A stretch of 64,000 nucleotides of DNA. It comes from Nocardioides gilvus (lineage in GTDB: Bacteria; Actinomycetota; Actinomycetes; Propionibacteriales; Nocardioidaceae). Of the stretch, positions 51,477-60,899 are shown one piece after another. The position numbers were made by a program, and so were the translations under genes. A model generated the notes under the pieces. It was given only the letters and a program-made list of their open reading frames with translations, had not been told where the DNA came from and made no database searches. Positions within the stretch are counted from its first letter, which is position 1; every line of letters starts with the position of its first letter. The stretch lies in NCBI RefSeq assembly GCF_003194605.1, contig NZ_QHKY01000002.1, positions 620,001 through 684,000 of the forward strand, written 5' to 3'.

Positions 51477-51496
51477 CTATACACTGTGTGTATAGT
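51477..51496 (+). promoter_or_regulatory. PadR operator overlapping -10 box
   Basis: CTATACAC (51477-51484) and GTGTATAG (51488-51495) form a perfect 8-bp palindrome separated by TGT. The -10-like TATAGT (51491-51496) lies within it, 8 bp before the ATG at 51505, which implies a leaderless mRNA and autorepression by PadR. Confidence 0.75.
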
Positions 51497-51504
51497 CGCT
51501 GGGC

Positions 51505-52050
51505 ATGAGCACCTCGGACACCCTGTTGGCCCTGCTGGAACCAGCCCCGGCCCACGGATACACGCTGAAGCAGGACTACGACCGGTGGTTCGCCCACAAG
51601 CGGCCGCTGGCCTTCGGTCAGGTCTACGCGACCCTGACCCGGCTGGAGAAGAAGGGGCTCGTCGCGCTCGCCGACGTGGAGTCGGGCCACGGCCCCGACC
51701 GCCGCCTCTACGAGATCACCGCTGACGGTGTCACGGCCGTCGACGACTGGGTCTCCACACCGCAGGCGCCGGACCTCTTCGCCACCTCGACCCTGTACGC
51801 CCGGCTCACCGTCGCTCTGCTCTCGGGCCGCGACGCCACCGAGGTGCTCGCCGGACAGCGTGCCACCCACCTGGCCCGGATGCGCGAGTTGCAGCAGGTG
51901 CGGCGCGAGGCCGAGGGGGCTGACCTGCTGGCGGTCACCTACGAACTGGCCCACCTGGACGCCGACCTGCGGTGGATCGAGGAGTCAGGCGCCCGCCTTG
52001 ACCAGACCCGTCACGCCCTCAACGCCCGCACCGGGGACGGGGCACTCTGA
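51505..52050 (+). CDS. PadR-family transcriptional regulator
   Basis: A 181-residue regulator. The N-terminal winged helix holds PAPAHGYTLKQDYDRWF, VYATLTRLEKKGLVALA and YEITADGVTAVDDW, the usual PadR-PadR_C order. The C-terminal helices (RMRELQQVRREAEGADLLAV) dimerise. PadR proteins repress transporters until a toxic ligand binds; here the regulated genes are probably the ABC-FtsX pair, whose first gene starts at the stop codon (TGATG overlap). The operator at 51477-51495 supports autoregulation. Confidence 0.92.
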   Translation: MSTSDTLLALLEPAPAHGYTLKQDYDRWFAHKRPLAFGQVYATLTRLEKKGLVALADVESGHGPDRRLYEITADGVTAVDDWVSTPQAPDLFATSTLYARLTVALLSGRDATEVLAGQRATHLARMRELQQVRREAEGADLLAVTYELAHLDADLRWIEESGARLDQTRHALNARTGDGAL

Positions 52051-52724
52051 TGCTCACCGCCCGCCACCTGACCCTCTCGTACGGCCCCACTCCCGCGCTG
52101 CGAGGCGCCTCCCTGCACCTCGAAGCCGGTGAGAGCACGGCTCTGATGGGTGCCTCCGGGTCCGGGAAGTCGAGCCTGCTGCACTGCCTTGCCGGGGTGC
52201 TGGTCCCCGACACCGGTGACGTCCACCTCGACGGAGTGGCGCTCAGCGGACTCAAGGACCGCGATCGCAGTCGCCTGCGGCTGGAACGGATCGGCGTCGT
52301 CTTCCAGCACGGCGACCTCGTCCCGGAGCTGACCGTGATCGAGAACGTCGCACTCCCGCTCCAGCTGCTCGGGGTCAAGCGGGCCGAGGCCCGTCGTCGT
52401 GCCCAGGACCTGCTCGCCGAGCTCGGGGTCGCCGACGTCGCGGACCGACGTACGAGCACCGTCTCCGGCGGTCAGGCCCAACGGGCAGCGGTGGCCCGCG
52501 CCGTGGTCCACGAGCCGGCCGTCGTGCTCGCCGACGAACCGACCGGGGCCTTGGACAGCCTCAACGCGGAGGCCGTGATGGACGCCCTCACCACGCTCGT
52601 ACGTCGCACGGGTGCCGCGCTGCTGGTGGTCACCCACGACAACCTCGTCGCCTCGCACCTCGACCGGCTCGTCACGCTCAGCGACGGCGCCGTGGTTCCG
52701 ACCGGACAGGAGGCGGCGCGATGA
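52050..52724 (+). CDS. ABC transporter ATP-binding protein (MacB/LolD-like)
   Basis: A 224-residue nucleotide-binding subunit. Walker A is GASGSGKSS near residue 35, the signature is VSGGQAQRAAVARA near 135, and Walker B is VVLADEPTGALDS near 155, as in the FtsX-linked MacB/LolD group. It supplies ATP energy to the permease encoded by the next gene, which starts inside its last codon region (ATGA overlap at 52721). ATG at 52050 overlaps the PadR stop. Confidence 0.94.
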   Translation: MLTARHLTLSYGPTPALRGASLHLEAGESTALMGASGSGKSSLLHCLAGVLVPDTGDVHLDGVALSGLKDRDRSRLRLERIGVVFQHGDLVPELTVIENVALPLQLLGVKRAEARRRAQDLLAELGVADVADRRTSTVSGGQAQRAAVARAVVHEPAVVLADEPTGALDSLNAEAVMDALTTLVRRTGAALLVVTHDNLVASHLDRLVTLSDGAVVPTGQEAAR

Positions 52725-54643
52725 CCAGCGTCCTCACGCTCGGGCTCAGGCTCGCCTGGGGTACGCGCGAACAGCGCCTGCGCAGTGTCGCGGTGGCGGT
52801 GGCGAGCGCGCTGGGGAGCGGCTCCCTGCTGCTGGTCTGGGCCATCGCCCGGGACCGGCTGCTCGGTGCCGGAGCCTTCCACAGCGAGGCCGGCTTCGTC
52901 GTCGTCGGCGCGGTGCTCATGGTGGCATTGCCGGTGGTCGCGATGGTGGCCACTGTGGCACGCCTGCAGACCCGGGGGCGCGAGGAGCGCCTCGCCAACC
53001 TGCGCCGTCTGGGCCTCAGCGCCGCACGGACCCGGCTCGTCGCCGCGGTGGAGGTCGGAGTCGCCAGCGCCACGGGGGTGCTGCTGGGGATTCCGCTCTA
53101 CCTGGGACTCGGGTGGTTGACGCAGCGGATTGACGTGACCGGGCAGCCGTGGAACCCGTACCTCTTCACGGTCCCGACCTATGGCTGGGTGGGGGTGCTC
53201 CTCGGCGTGCTGGTGGTGGCGGTCCTGGTGGCTGCCTGGCCTCCCACCGACCAGAACGACCGGAGCGTCGAGTCCGACCGCGGTCGCACCGACGACGTGC
53301 GGCGCCCCGGACTGTGGCGCCTCGGGCCGCTGCTGCTCGGCCTGGCCGTCTGTGGCTGGTCGGTGCTCCACACCTTCGGCGACTACGTCAGCGACGCTCA
53401 GGCGTACGTGATCCTCGTCGGTGTCGCGCTCGCCGGGTTCGGGCTGCTCCTGGCAGCGCCCGTCCTTGTACGCCTCGTCGCGGACGTGGGCGTGAAGGTG
53501 GCTCGCGGGCCGGTGACGACGATCGCGACCAGGCGGCTGCAAGCTCGGCCCGGGTCGGTGCTGCGCGTGGTCGCCACCCTGATGGCGGTGCTGGTGGTGC
53601 TCGCTGGGGCGCGGGGGGTGATCGCCGCATTCCAGGACCTTCCGCAGTACGAGGAGGCGGAGCGCAGTTTCAGTCAGGAACAGGTCGCTGAGGTCTCTGC
53701 CAGCGCCGCAGAGGCGGCCGGGATCGTCGCCACCCTCAACGAGACTCCAGGCGTGGAGCGAGTGATCGCCCTGCCGATGACCCTCGTGACGATTGAGGAT
53801 CAGGACCGGGACGACGAGTCGATTCTGGCGGCCGTCGCCACCTGCGCGGAGCTGAAGGATGCGGGGGCGCGAGTGCCGGACTGCGTCGAGGGACGGCTGC
53901 TGGTGGGGGACTCGCGACCCGATCTCCTGACGGCGAAGAGCGGCACCGTCACAGCCCTGACCGAGCCGCAGGGGCCGTACCTGGAGCCGCCGGACGAACT
54001 GCCGAACCGTGAGGGCCCTTCAGCCGGCCTCGACCTCTCTGACGCGGTGACGGTCCCCGCCGATGATCTCTACGATTGGGGGGTGGAGGGGGGCGTGCAC
54101 CTCGTCATCCCACCGGACGCGGCGGAGATCGGTGAGGTCGTCGCCGCCACTGATCGCCAGTTGGTCGTGCACGGGCCGCCGGGTCGGGGCCTGACGACGA
54201 CGCTGGACCAGGCCGGGATCTGGAGCTACTCGGCGTACGACACTGCGGACTACGACTTCGGCCAAAGCATGTTGTTCCTGATGTGGGCCCTGGCCGCGGT
54301 GCTCTTTGTTCTGGGACTGTTCACCGTGACGGTGGCGTTGGTCGACCGCGCGGCGGCTCGACGCCAGGAGAACGCCTCTCTCCGGGCTCTCGGGACCTCG
54401 CCGGGCGTCCTGCGTCGCGCGCAGTTCCTTGAGGCAGTGGTGCCGGTGCTGCTCGGGACCGTGAGCGCGGTGCTGGTGGGATGGTTCGGGGGCAATGCAT
54501 ACCTCTCGTTCGGCTTGGTGGATCCGCTGCCCGTGCCTTGGCTGCTGCTGGCAGGCTCGGTCCTCGGCTCCTTCGTGGTGGCCGGGCTGACCGTGTTCGG
54601 GATCGGGTCGGACTCGGGGCCGGAGGACGTCAGGCGGGGGTGA
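52721..54643 (+). CDS. FtsX-like ABC permease
   Basis: A 640-residue permease. Several membrane segments at the N-terminus (VAVASALGSGSLLLVWAIA, MVALPVVAMVATVA and others) precede a large outer domain of about 200 residues (roughly 315-510: EVSASAAEAAGIVATLNETP to HGPPGRGLTTTLDQAG), then the last segments (MLFLMWALAAVLFVLGLFTVTVAL) with the FtsX C-terminal block. Such transporters export lipoproteins, peptides or toxic compounds. The ATG at 52721 overlaps the ATPase gene. The link to PadR suggests that it protects against a compound. Confidence 0.9.
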   Translation: MTSVLTLGLRLAWGTREQRLRSVAVAVASALGSGSLLLVWAIARDRLLGAGAFHSEAGFVVVGAVLMVALPVVAMVATVARLQTRGREERLANLRRLGLSAARTRLVAAVEVGVASATGVLLGIPLYLGLGWLTQRIDVTGQPWNPYLFTVPTYGWVGVLLGVLVVAVLVAAWPPTDQNDRSVESDRGRTDDVRRPGLWRLGPLLLGLAVCGWSVLHTFGDYVSDAQAYVILVGVALAGFGLLLAAPVLVRLVADVGVKVARGPVTTIATRRLQARPGSVLRVVATLMAVLVVLAGARGVIAAFQDLPQYEEAERSFSQEQVAEVSASAAEAAGIVATLNETPGVERVIALPMTLVTIEDQDRDDESILAAVATCAELKDAGARVPDCVEGRLLVGDSRPDLLTAKSGTVTALTEPQGPYLEPPDELPNREGPSAGLDLSDAVTVPADDLYDWGVEGGVHLVIPPDAAEIGEVVAATDRQLVVHGPPGRGLTTTLDQAGIWSYSAYDTADYDFGQSMLFLMWALAAVLFVLGLFTVTVALVDRAAARRQENASLRALGTSPGVLRRAQFLEAVVPVLLGTVSAVLVGWFGGNAYLSFGLVDPLPVPWLLLAGSVLGSFVVAGLTVFGIGSDSGPEDVRRG

Positions 54644-54649
54644 GTGGGA

Positions 54650-55792
54650 TCAGAGCAAGGCGTACGGCGGGGTCTCCGCGCGGCCCTGGAAGGCCAGGAT
54701 CGCGGGGTTGACCACGCGCCCCTCACGGATCTCGATCGCTCGGCTGAGCGTCTCGTTGCTGTTCCAGCCGCTCGGGCCCTCGAGCACCGGACGGAGGAAG
54801 GGAATGAGGGCGTTGCTGTTCTCCCAGGTGGCGGAGTTCCACAGGTAGGAAGGGCTGTGGTCCACCGCGTAGTAGAGGACGTTGTCGCCGACGGTGAACG
54901 CCGGCTCGTCGAAGGTCGTGGGGCGTGCCCAGCTGAATCCCATGCCCCGGTCGCAGGAGACGTCGACGATGAGGCTGCCCGGTCTGAACGCGGCCAGGTC
55001 ATCGTCCTCCAGGTACGTGAGCGGGTGCGCGGTGTCCTGCAGGGTGCAGTTGACGACGATGTCGTTCTCGGCGAGGTAGGCCGCCAGCGGCTCGCGTCCG
55101 CGGTCGGTGATCACGTGGCTCAGGTTCTCGTCGCCGGGGTCATGGTCGAACTGCCGGATCAGCGCTGAGTGGATCGGCGCACCCACGGCCGTCACGCCCC
55201 GGTGGGTGAGCACCGCGACGTCGTGCACGCCGTGTGCCTTGAGCGCCGTCACGGCTCCTCGCGCGGTGGCGCCGAAGCCGATCACCACGGCGCTGAGGCG
55301 GCGACCATAGTCCCCGGTCAGGCCCGCCAGCTCGAGAGCGTGCAGCACCGAGCTGTAGCCGGCGAGCTCGTTGTTCTTGTGGAACACGTGCAGGCCGAAG
55401 CCGCCGTCGCTGCGCCAGTGGTTCATCGCCTCGAAGGCGATCAGGGTCAGCTGGCGGTCGATCGCGAGCTGGGTGAGCTCGGGGTCCTGGACGCAGTGCG
55501 GCCAGCCCCACAACACGTTGCCGGTGCCCATCGCCGCGACGTCCGCGTGTTGTGGCTTGGGGAGAAGGACGACGTCGGAGTCGGCCAGCAGTTCCTCGCG
55601 GGAGCCGAACCCGGCCACGTGCTCGGCCAGCTCAGCGTCGGCGACGCCGAAGCGGGCGGCGTAACCGTGCTCCAGGGTGATCTTGGCGCGCAGGTCTGCG
55701 TCCAGGAGGGGGATGTGGTCCGGATGGAGCGGAAGTCGACGCTCGTTCTCCATCGAGGACGAACCGATCACGCCGAGGCTCAGGAGAGTCAT
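54650..55792 (-). CDS. N5-(carboxyethyl)ornithine-synthase-like dehydrogenase
   Basis: A 380-residue protein of the alanine dehydrogenase/PNT-type fold. The N-terminal GVIGSSSMENERRLPLHP block and the Rossmann loop VVIGFGATARGAVTALKAHG (residues about 175-195) match the N5-(carboxyethyl)ornithine synthase subfamily, which joins pyruvate with an amino group of ornithine using NADPH. The late DVSCDRGMGFSWARPTTF and YYAVDHSPSYLW blocks are typical of that subfamily. The actual amine in this organism is unknown. ATG at 55792. It converges with the FtsX gene. Confidence 0.82.
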   Translation of the reverse strand: MTLLSLGVIGSSSMENERRLPLHPDHIPLLDADLRAKITLEHGYAARFGVADAELAEHVAGFGSREELLADSDVVLLPKPQHADVAAMGTGNVLWGWPHCVQDPELTQLAIDRQLTLIAFEAMNHWRSDGGFGLHVFHKNNELAGYSSVLHALELAGLTGDYGRRLSAVVIGFGATARGAVTALKAHGVHDVAVLTHRGVTAVGAPIHSALIRQFDHDPGDENLSHVITDRGREPLAAYLAENDIVVNCTLQDTAHPLTYLEDDDLAAFRPGSLIVDVSCDRGMGFSWARPTTFDEPAFTVGDNVLYYAVDHSPSYLWNSATWENSNALIPFLRPVLEGPSGWNSNETLSRAIEIREGRVVNPAILAFQGRAETPPYALL

Positions 55793-55960
55793 TGCGTCCA
55801 GCCCCGGTGAGGTGCGTGGGACTTCCGGGTCGTGCCCTGCTGCGCTGACTGGCCACTCATGGCGGATCTCTCTGAGAGGAAACCTGGACGGCTCCGTCTC
55901 GCGAGGCTACGTCCTGGGTGCCCGGTCCGTCGAACGCCCTGATCTGCCGCGACGCACAGC

Positions 55961-56734
55961 TCAAGCGATCCCTTGAACGAGGTACAGCACGCCGATGCTG
56001 ATCGCCATGCACCCCAGCAGAAGGCGCAGAGTCCGCTCCGGCAGGCGGGGCTGAAGGCGGGCGCCCAGGTAGCCGCCGACCAGACCTCCGAGTCCGCAGG
56101 CGACCCCGATCTCCCAGTAGGGCGCGATGGTGCCGTCGGTGAGGAGTGCCAGCACGGCGAAGGTGCACGCTCCGATGACGGAGGTGAGAAAGGTCGAGGC
56201 CAGGGCCGCTGGTGCCACCACCGCAACGGTCATCCCGGAACCGACCAGGAGAGGGCTCAGGATGGAACCGCCGCCGATCCCGTAGACCCCACCGACCACG
56301 CCCACCGCGAGGGACAGTGCGAACACGGCGCGCCTCGTCAGTGGGTGGCGCGGCCGGCGGCGCGACCTGGTCCGCCAGACCAACCACAGGCCGAGCGACA
56401 GCAGGATCAGCCCAGCAATGACCCGAAAGGCTCTGGGTCCGGGCAACAGGAACACTCGGACGACTGCCCCCGCCACGACACCGGGCACCGTCCCCGCGAG
56501 CAACAGCCGGGTCAGGGGCCCAGACACGCGTCCACTGCGCCGGTACCGGAACAGGGCTCCGGGGCTCGCGATCACGTTGTAGAGCAGGTTCGTCGCCGTC
56601 ACGGCCGGGTTCGGTACGGAGAGGACGGTCAGTTGGATGGGCAACATGAAGACGGCCCCCGAGACACCCACCGGGGCAGTGAGCGTCGCGATCACGAGCC
56701 CGGCAGCAAATGCCAGGACGAGATCTGTCACCAC
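55961..56734 (-). CDS. TauE/SafE-family permease
   Basis: A 257-residue membrane protein with about seven segments and the TauE repeat blocks (LAFAAGLVIATLTAPVGVSGA and VGGVYGIGGGSILSPLLVGSG). A GTG starts it at 56734 with a second GTG directly after. It is different from the TauE of the sulfur operon (46588). It ends the minus-strand run below the FAD-TTC38 gene (9 bp gap), so the two are probably co-transcribed, which ties an anion or sulfonate transporter to the flavin monooxygenase locus. Confidence 0.85.
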   Translation of the reverse strand: MVTDLVLAFAAGLVIATLTAPVGVSGAVFMLPIQLTVLSVPNPAVTATNLLYNVIASPGALFRYRRSGRVSGPLTRLLLAGTVPGVVAGAVVRVFLLPGPRAFRVIAGLILLSLGLWLVWRTRSRRRPRHPLTRRAVFALSLAVGVVGGVYGIGGGSILSPLLVGSGMTVAVVAPAALASTFLTSVIGACTFAVLALLTDGTIAPYWEIGVACGLGGLVGGYLGARLQPRLPERTLRLLLGCMAISIGVLYLVQGIA

Positions 56735-56743
56735 GGGTGGAAC

Positions 56744-59605
56744 CTACCGTGCCCGCCAGGTCACCCCGGCACGCTGACCGGCCGCCTCATGGACGGGTCG
56801 AGCCGACTGTTCGAGGACGATGCGCCGTCGCGCATCCAATGGCGAGGGTCGCCGGTCGAGGCGGGCCTCGAGGAGCGCTGACGCCTGGGTGTTGCGTCCG
56901 CTGCGGGTGAGCGCGAGAACCAGGGTCTCCTCGATGATCTCCCGTTGGGCGGCTGATCCGCCGACAGTGACGAGCCGGTGCGTCGCTGACTCCAGTCCGC
57001 CGACCGCGTCCGACCAACGCTCCTCACCGGCGGCGATGAGCGCATCGCACACCGGGGCGACGACCTCGCGGGTCGGCGCATCGTCGGTGGCCCGGCAGCG
57101 CGCTGCGAGCCGGCCGAGGCGACCGAGGTCGCCGGAGGCGGCGTGGGCGATGGCGGCGTGGAGGGCTACGAAGGGGGTGGCAGGGTCGTCCAGCAAAGCC
57201 TCATCGACGGCGTTCAGTACGGGTGCGACCGGCGGGGGTGCCGACTCGGCGTCGAACCAGTCCGTCGTGGTCACCCGCCAGCGCCACAACAGCGAGGCCG
57301 AGTCGACGAGCGCCCTCACCCCGCACACGGCTGGCGGGGCGAGTTGGGAGTAGTAGCGCCTGCGTACTGCCTCGGTGTTGCCCAGGGCGAGTTCGTGCAG
57401 GGCCGCGTGCCACGAGAAGTGCGCGCGGTGGCTGGCCGACCGGCCGCTCTCGGCAACCCAGTGGTCAAGCCATTCACGCCCGGTCTCGTGCCTCCCGGTC
57501 TCGTAGAGCACGTGGGTCAGCGCGTGCACCGCATGGCCCGACGCCGGCTCGCACGACAGCGCACTCTCGGCCAGCAGACCGGCCTCGTCGAACCGACCCT
57601 GATCCTGCCGGGTGAAGGCGAGCAGCGAGATGAACCACCAGTGGTCGCCGTAGGAGGGCGCGAGCCGCTCGACCAGACTCCACGCGTCCTGCTGCACGTC
57701 GATGATCCCCGAGAACGCGATGGTGGGGACGGCTGCCGAGACGGCGAGCACGTCGCGTGGGTGGTCCTCAATGTGGCGCAGGAGCGCCTGTGCGCCGGAG
57801 TTGCGCGCGTCTGCGACCCGACGAGCGACGACGTCGACGAGGCTCCGCTCACGCTCGTCCCCGCGCCGGGTGATGGCATCCCGGGCGGACGCCAGCGACG
57901 CGCGTACGTCGCCCGCGGCTCCTGCCTCATGGCCGAGCATCGCCAGCGCCGCGTGGGCGAGCGCAAAGTCCGGGTCCAACTCGGTCGCTCGCCGCATCAG
58001 CGCCTCGCCTCCGCCCTGCAGAAGCATCACTCGCTCCAGTCCCTGGTTGTAGAGCGCCGCAGCCTCGGAGGTGGTCGAGAGCGGCAGGCCGAGCGGGTCA
58101 CGGGGCCGGGCCACCGGATGGGTGCCGGGGACCAGACGGCCGTCCTCCAGACGTCGTGGCAGAGGGGCGACGGCATCGAGCACGTCGGTGGCCAACGCGA
58201 GGGCCTGCGTACGGATCTCGGGCACGGCGGTCGACTCCCACAGCTCGCCCCGCCGGAGACCGCCCAGCGTCCACAGCGGCGCGGCCGTCGAGCCGTGCTC
58301 ATCGACGAGCCGACCGTTCACTGTCTTCACGCCCATGCCGGCGGTCGCGACGGTCGCGAGCGCGCCGGACTCACGTGGCCGGAGCAGGTCGTCGAGCAGC
58401 GGGTTGCCGAGGGTGCGGACGTCGTGACGCGGACCGGTGCAGTTGACCACCCATCCGACGTCGTGGGTCGTGCCGTCCGTGAGGGTGACCCGCAGGCCGC
58501 CACGGGGGAGCGGCAGGGCCTCGCGCACCTGACCCACACCCATGGCGAGCCGTCCGGCGCTCTGGAGCTCTCGGAGCACGACGCGGCTGGAGGGGGGCAT
58601 CCGGTGGCGGACGACGTTCCAGCGCCCGGCGTCCTCGGCGAGGAAACGCTCGCGATCGCTCTCACTCAGCCGTGCCCACAGGTGGGCGACCTGGATGCGC
58701 AGCCCGTCGAGGGCCGGACGCCAGTCGCCGGTGACGCGTTGGACCAACTCGATGTGCTCGGCGGTGCGCTCGCGAAACTCCTCCAGGGTGCGTCCCCAGT
58801 CACCGATCTCAGGGATCGCAGCCGGCTTGAGGGTCGGCGCGTGGGTGGCCGGAACGCGACCGTTGCGCGAGATGGCGCGCACCACGCGGTCCCCGCGGCC
58901 GGTGCCGTCGGTGTGGCCGGGGCCAGCGAGGTCAGGGCCGGCGAGGGTGAGGGCGACGTCGACCATGGTCAGACCGGTGCCCACGAGGAGGACGTCGCCG
59001 GGACCGACACGATCGCGCCGCACGACGTCGAGAGCCCCGGACGCCCACGGGTCGGGCACGAAGAACGCGGAGCGGCGGAGGGCCTCGGGTGCCCAGTCGT
59101 GGCCGGCCGCGGGCAGGCCGGCGGCGATGACCACGGCGTCGGCGGTGAGGTCATCGCCCTCGACCGTCGTGACCACTGCCGGGCCGGAACGCTGCGCCAC
59201 GCGGTGACAGGAGACCACGCGCGTACGACGGTGCTCCACCGACAGGTCGCGGCCCGCCTGCACCACGGCCTCGGACAACGTCTCGTCGAGGTACCGCGCG
59301 AACTCGCGGCGGGGCGCGAAGCTGTAGGCATCGCCACTCTGTCCGCGCCTGCGACGCCACGAGACGAAGTGGCTGGGGTCCTGGGGCAGTGCACTCATGC
59401 CTGCGGCCGGGACGTTGAGCAGGTGTTGTTCGTCGGTGGTCCCGAACGCGGTGCCGCGCGCCCAGCGGTCGGACGGGTCCACCAGGACGATCTCCAACGG
59501 CGTCGCACGGCGACTCGCCTCGCGGGTGAGGTGCAGGGCAGTCAGAGCGCCTGCTGCTCCCGCGCCAACTATCACGACGCGTGGCCTGTGACGTGTCCCG
59601 TCCAT
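56744..59605 (-). CDS. FAD/NAD(P)-binding oxidoreductase fused to TTC38-like helical repeats
   Basis: A 953-residue two-part protein. Residues about 8-500 are an FAD/NAD(P)-binding protein with the GxGxxG loop VVIVGAGAAGALTALHL, a LNVPAAGMSALPQDP block, a second dinucleotide loop VLLVGTGLTMVDVAL and a late VNCTGPRHD, as in the FAD-NAD(P)-binding group with a SidA-like layout. Residues about 511-953 are helical repeats like human and bacterial TTC38 (ELDPDFALAHAALAMLGHEAG, GDHWWFISLLAFTRQDQGRF, AHFSWHAALHELALGN). I do not know a named enzyme with this fusion. The substrate is unknown. It is divergent from the ROK regulator. Confidence 0.82.
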   Translation of the reverse strand: MDGTRHRPRVVIVGAGAAGALTALHLTREASRRATPLEIVLVDPSDRWARGTAFGTTDEQHLLNVPAAGMSALPQDPSHFVSWRRRRGQSGDAYSFAPRREFARYLDETLSEAVVQAGRDLSVEHRRTRVVSCHRVAQRSGPAVVTTVEGDDLTADAVVIAAGLPAAGHDWAPEALRRSAFFVPDPWASGALDVVRRDRVGPGDVLLVGTGLTMVDVALTLAGPDLAGPGHTDGTGRGDRVVRAISRNGRVPATHAPTLKPAAIPEIGDWGRTLEEFRERTAEHIELVQRVTGDWRPALDGLRIQVAHLWARLSESDRERFLAEDAGRWNVVRHRMPPSSRVVLRELQSAGRLAMGVGQVREALPLPRGGLRVTLTDGTTHDVGWVVNCTGPRHDVRTLGNPLLDDLLRPRESGALATVATAGMGVKTVNGRLVDEHGSTAAPLWTLGGLRRGELWESTAVPEIRTQALALATDVLDAVAPLPRRLEDGRLVPGTHPVARPRDPLGLPLSTTSEAAALYNQGLERVMLLQGGGEALMRRATELDPDFALAHAALAMLGHEAGAAGDVRASLASARDAITRRGDERERSLVDVVARRVADARNSGAQALLRHIEDHPRDVLAVSAAVPTIAFSGIIDVQQDAWSLVERLAPSYGDHWWFISLLAFTRQDQGRFDEAGLLAESALSCEPASGHAVHALTHVLYETGRHETGREWLDHWVAESGRSASHRAHFSWHAALHELALGNTEAVRRRYYSQLAPPAVCGVRALVDSASLLWRWRVTTTDWFDAESAPPPVAPVLNAVDEALLDDPATPFVALHAAIAHAASGDLGRLGRLAARCRATDDAPTREVVAPVCDALIAAGEERWSDAVGGLESATHRLVTVGGSAAQREIIEETLVLALTRSGRNTQASALLEARLDRRPSPLDARRRIVLEQSARPVHEAAGQRAGVTWRAR

Positions 59606-59707
59606 GGAAGACCTGCTTTCTGTTGTATCTCTACTAGATTAGGAGACTATCAGTCCTGAAGGCCCCTTCCCCGGCGCAGCCCGGCGGCCGTCTCGACAGA
59701 AAGGCAG
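59606..59707. promoter_or_regulatory. Divergent control region of the FAD-TTC38 and ROK genes
   Basis: This 102-bp gap is locally poorer in GC, notably 59620-59652, than the DNA around it. The divergent genes must both be controlled from here, so a ROK operator is expected; the imperfect dyad near 59630-59648 is a candidate only. Confidence 0.4.
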
Positions 59708-60868
59708 GTGTCCGTGCAGACGTCACCGACGATCACCGTTTCCCGTGGCCGGCTGGGCTCGGCGGCCGCCCAGGTGCTCGAACAGGTCCGTGCCGGGGGA
59801 GTCATGCATCGCGACGAGATCGCCTCGCGCACCTCACTGAGCGTCGCAACGGTCGGCCGCACGGTCGGCCAACTGATCGAGGTCGGGATCCTGCGCCAGC
59901 GGCCCGACCGGACGCGGCTGGGCGGCGTGGGGCGCCCGGGCATGCCCGTGGAGATCAATCCCGACCGATTCGTCACGATCGGCGTGCACGTCGGGAGGCG
60001 GATCGCGACGGTCGCCCTCGCAGACCTGACCGGCAAGGTGGTGGCACACCAGACGCTGGAGCGGCGCTCCGGCGAGAGGCCCGACGTCGCCGAGCTCAGC
60101 CGTACAGCGGCTGGCCTTCTCGGTCGCAGCCCTGGCCGTGTGCCGCTCTCGGTCGGACTGGTGGCGCCGTTCCGTGAGCTGCAGCTGGGCCGGGAGCAAC
60201 TCGGTGCCGAGCTGCAGGAGCTCACCGGCCTGGTGGTCGCGACGGCCGACCACATCGCAGCGGTCGTGGCCAGCGAGTTCCTGCACCGTCGGACCGGGAC
60301 GCCGGGCGTGACGCTCTATGTCTACGCCCGCGACACGGTCGGATTCGCGGTCGCGGTGGACAAGGGCGTGCAGACCGAGATCTCGCGGGTCGGCAGCCTC
60401 ACGCATTTCCCGACCCGGTCGACGGTCGAGTGCTTCTGCGGTCGTACCGGCTGCCTGGAGGCCACGGCCGGTGATGCGGCGACTGTTGCGGCGGCCGTCG
60501 CAACGGGTCTGCTCGACGAGCAGTCCATCGAGGAGGTCTACGCCCGCGTGGGTCAACCCGCCATCGGCGCGCTGGTGCGCTCGCGGGCAAGGACCCTGGG
60601 GGAGGTGGCCGCCGTGGTCCGCGACATGGTCGCCCCTGACCGGGTGGTCCTGGTCGGCCAGGCGTTCACGGGGTGCGAAGCGGTCCTCGACGACATCCGC
60701 CAGGCGTTCCACGGCGCGACCGCACTGGGGGACGTGCCGCTGTCGTTCACCCGCTTCGGTGCGGGGATCCAGGCCATCGCGGCCTGCACCATCGCCCTCG
60801 GCCCGGTGTACGACGACCCGTTGGGGATTGGCACGGTGACGCCGGAGCCCCTCGCTGCCAGGCGTTGA
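59708..60868 (+). CDS. ROK-family transcriptional regulator
   Basis: A 386-residue regulator. The N-terminal winged helix (GGVMHRDEIASRTSLSVATV, residues about 29-50) binds DNA, and the rest is a ROK sugar-kinase-like domain with the zinc motif CFCGRTGCLEATAG near 245 and helices up to the C-terminus. The ATP-binding DxGGT start of true kinases is degenerate (VTIGVHVGRRIATV), as in regulatory members. It probably senses a sugar-like or other small ligand and controls the divergent FAD-TTC38 gene and perhaps the monooxygenase operon. GTG at 59708 or 59714. Confidence 0.9.
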   Translation: MSVQTSPTITVSRGRLGSAAAQVLEQVRAGGVMHRDEIASRTSLSVATVGRTVGQLIEVGILRQRPDRTRLGGVGRPGMPVEINPDRFVTIGVHVGRRIATVALADLTGKVVAHQTLERRSGERPDVAELSRTAAGLLGRSPGRVPLSVGLVAPFRELQLGREQLGAELQELTGLVVATADHIAAVVASEFLHRRTGTPGVTLYVYARDTVGFAVAVDKGVQTEISRVGSLTHFPTRSTVECFCGRTGCLEATAGDAATVAAAVATGLLDEQSIEEVYARVGQPAIGALVRSRARTLGEVAAVVRDMVAPDRVVLVGQAFTGCEAVLDDIRQAFHGATALGDVPLSFTRFGAGIQAIAACTIALGPVYDDPLGIGTVTPEPLAARR

Positions 60869-60899
60869 CAGGAGAGGCCCCGGGGAGACGCAGTCCCGG

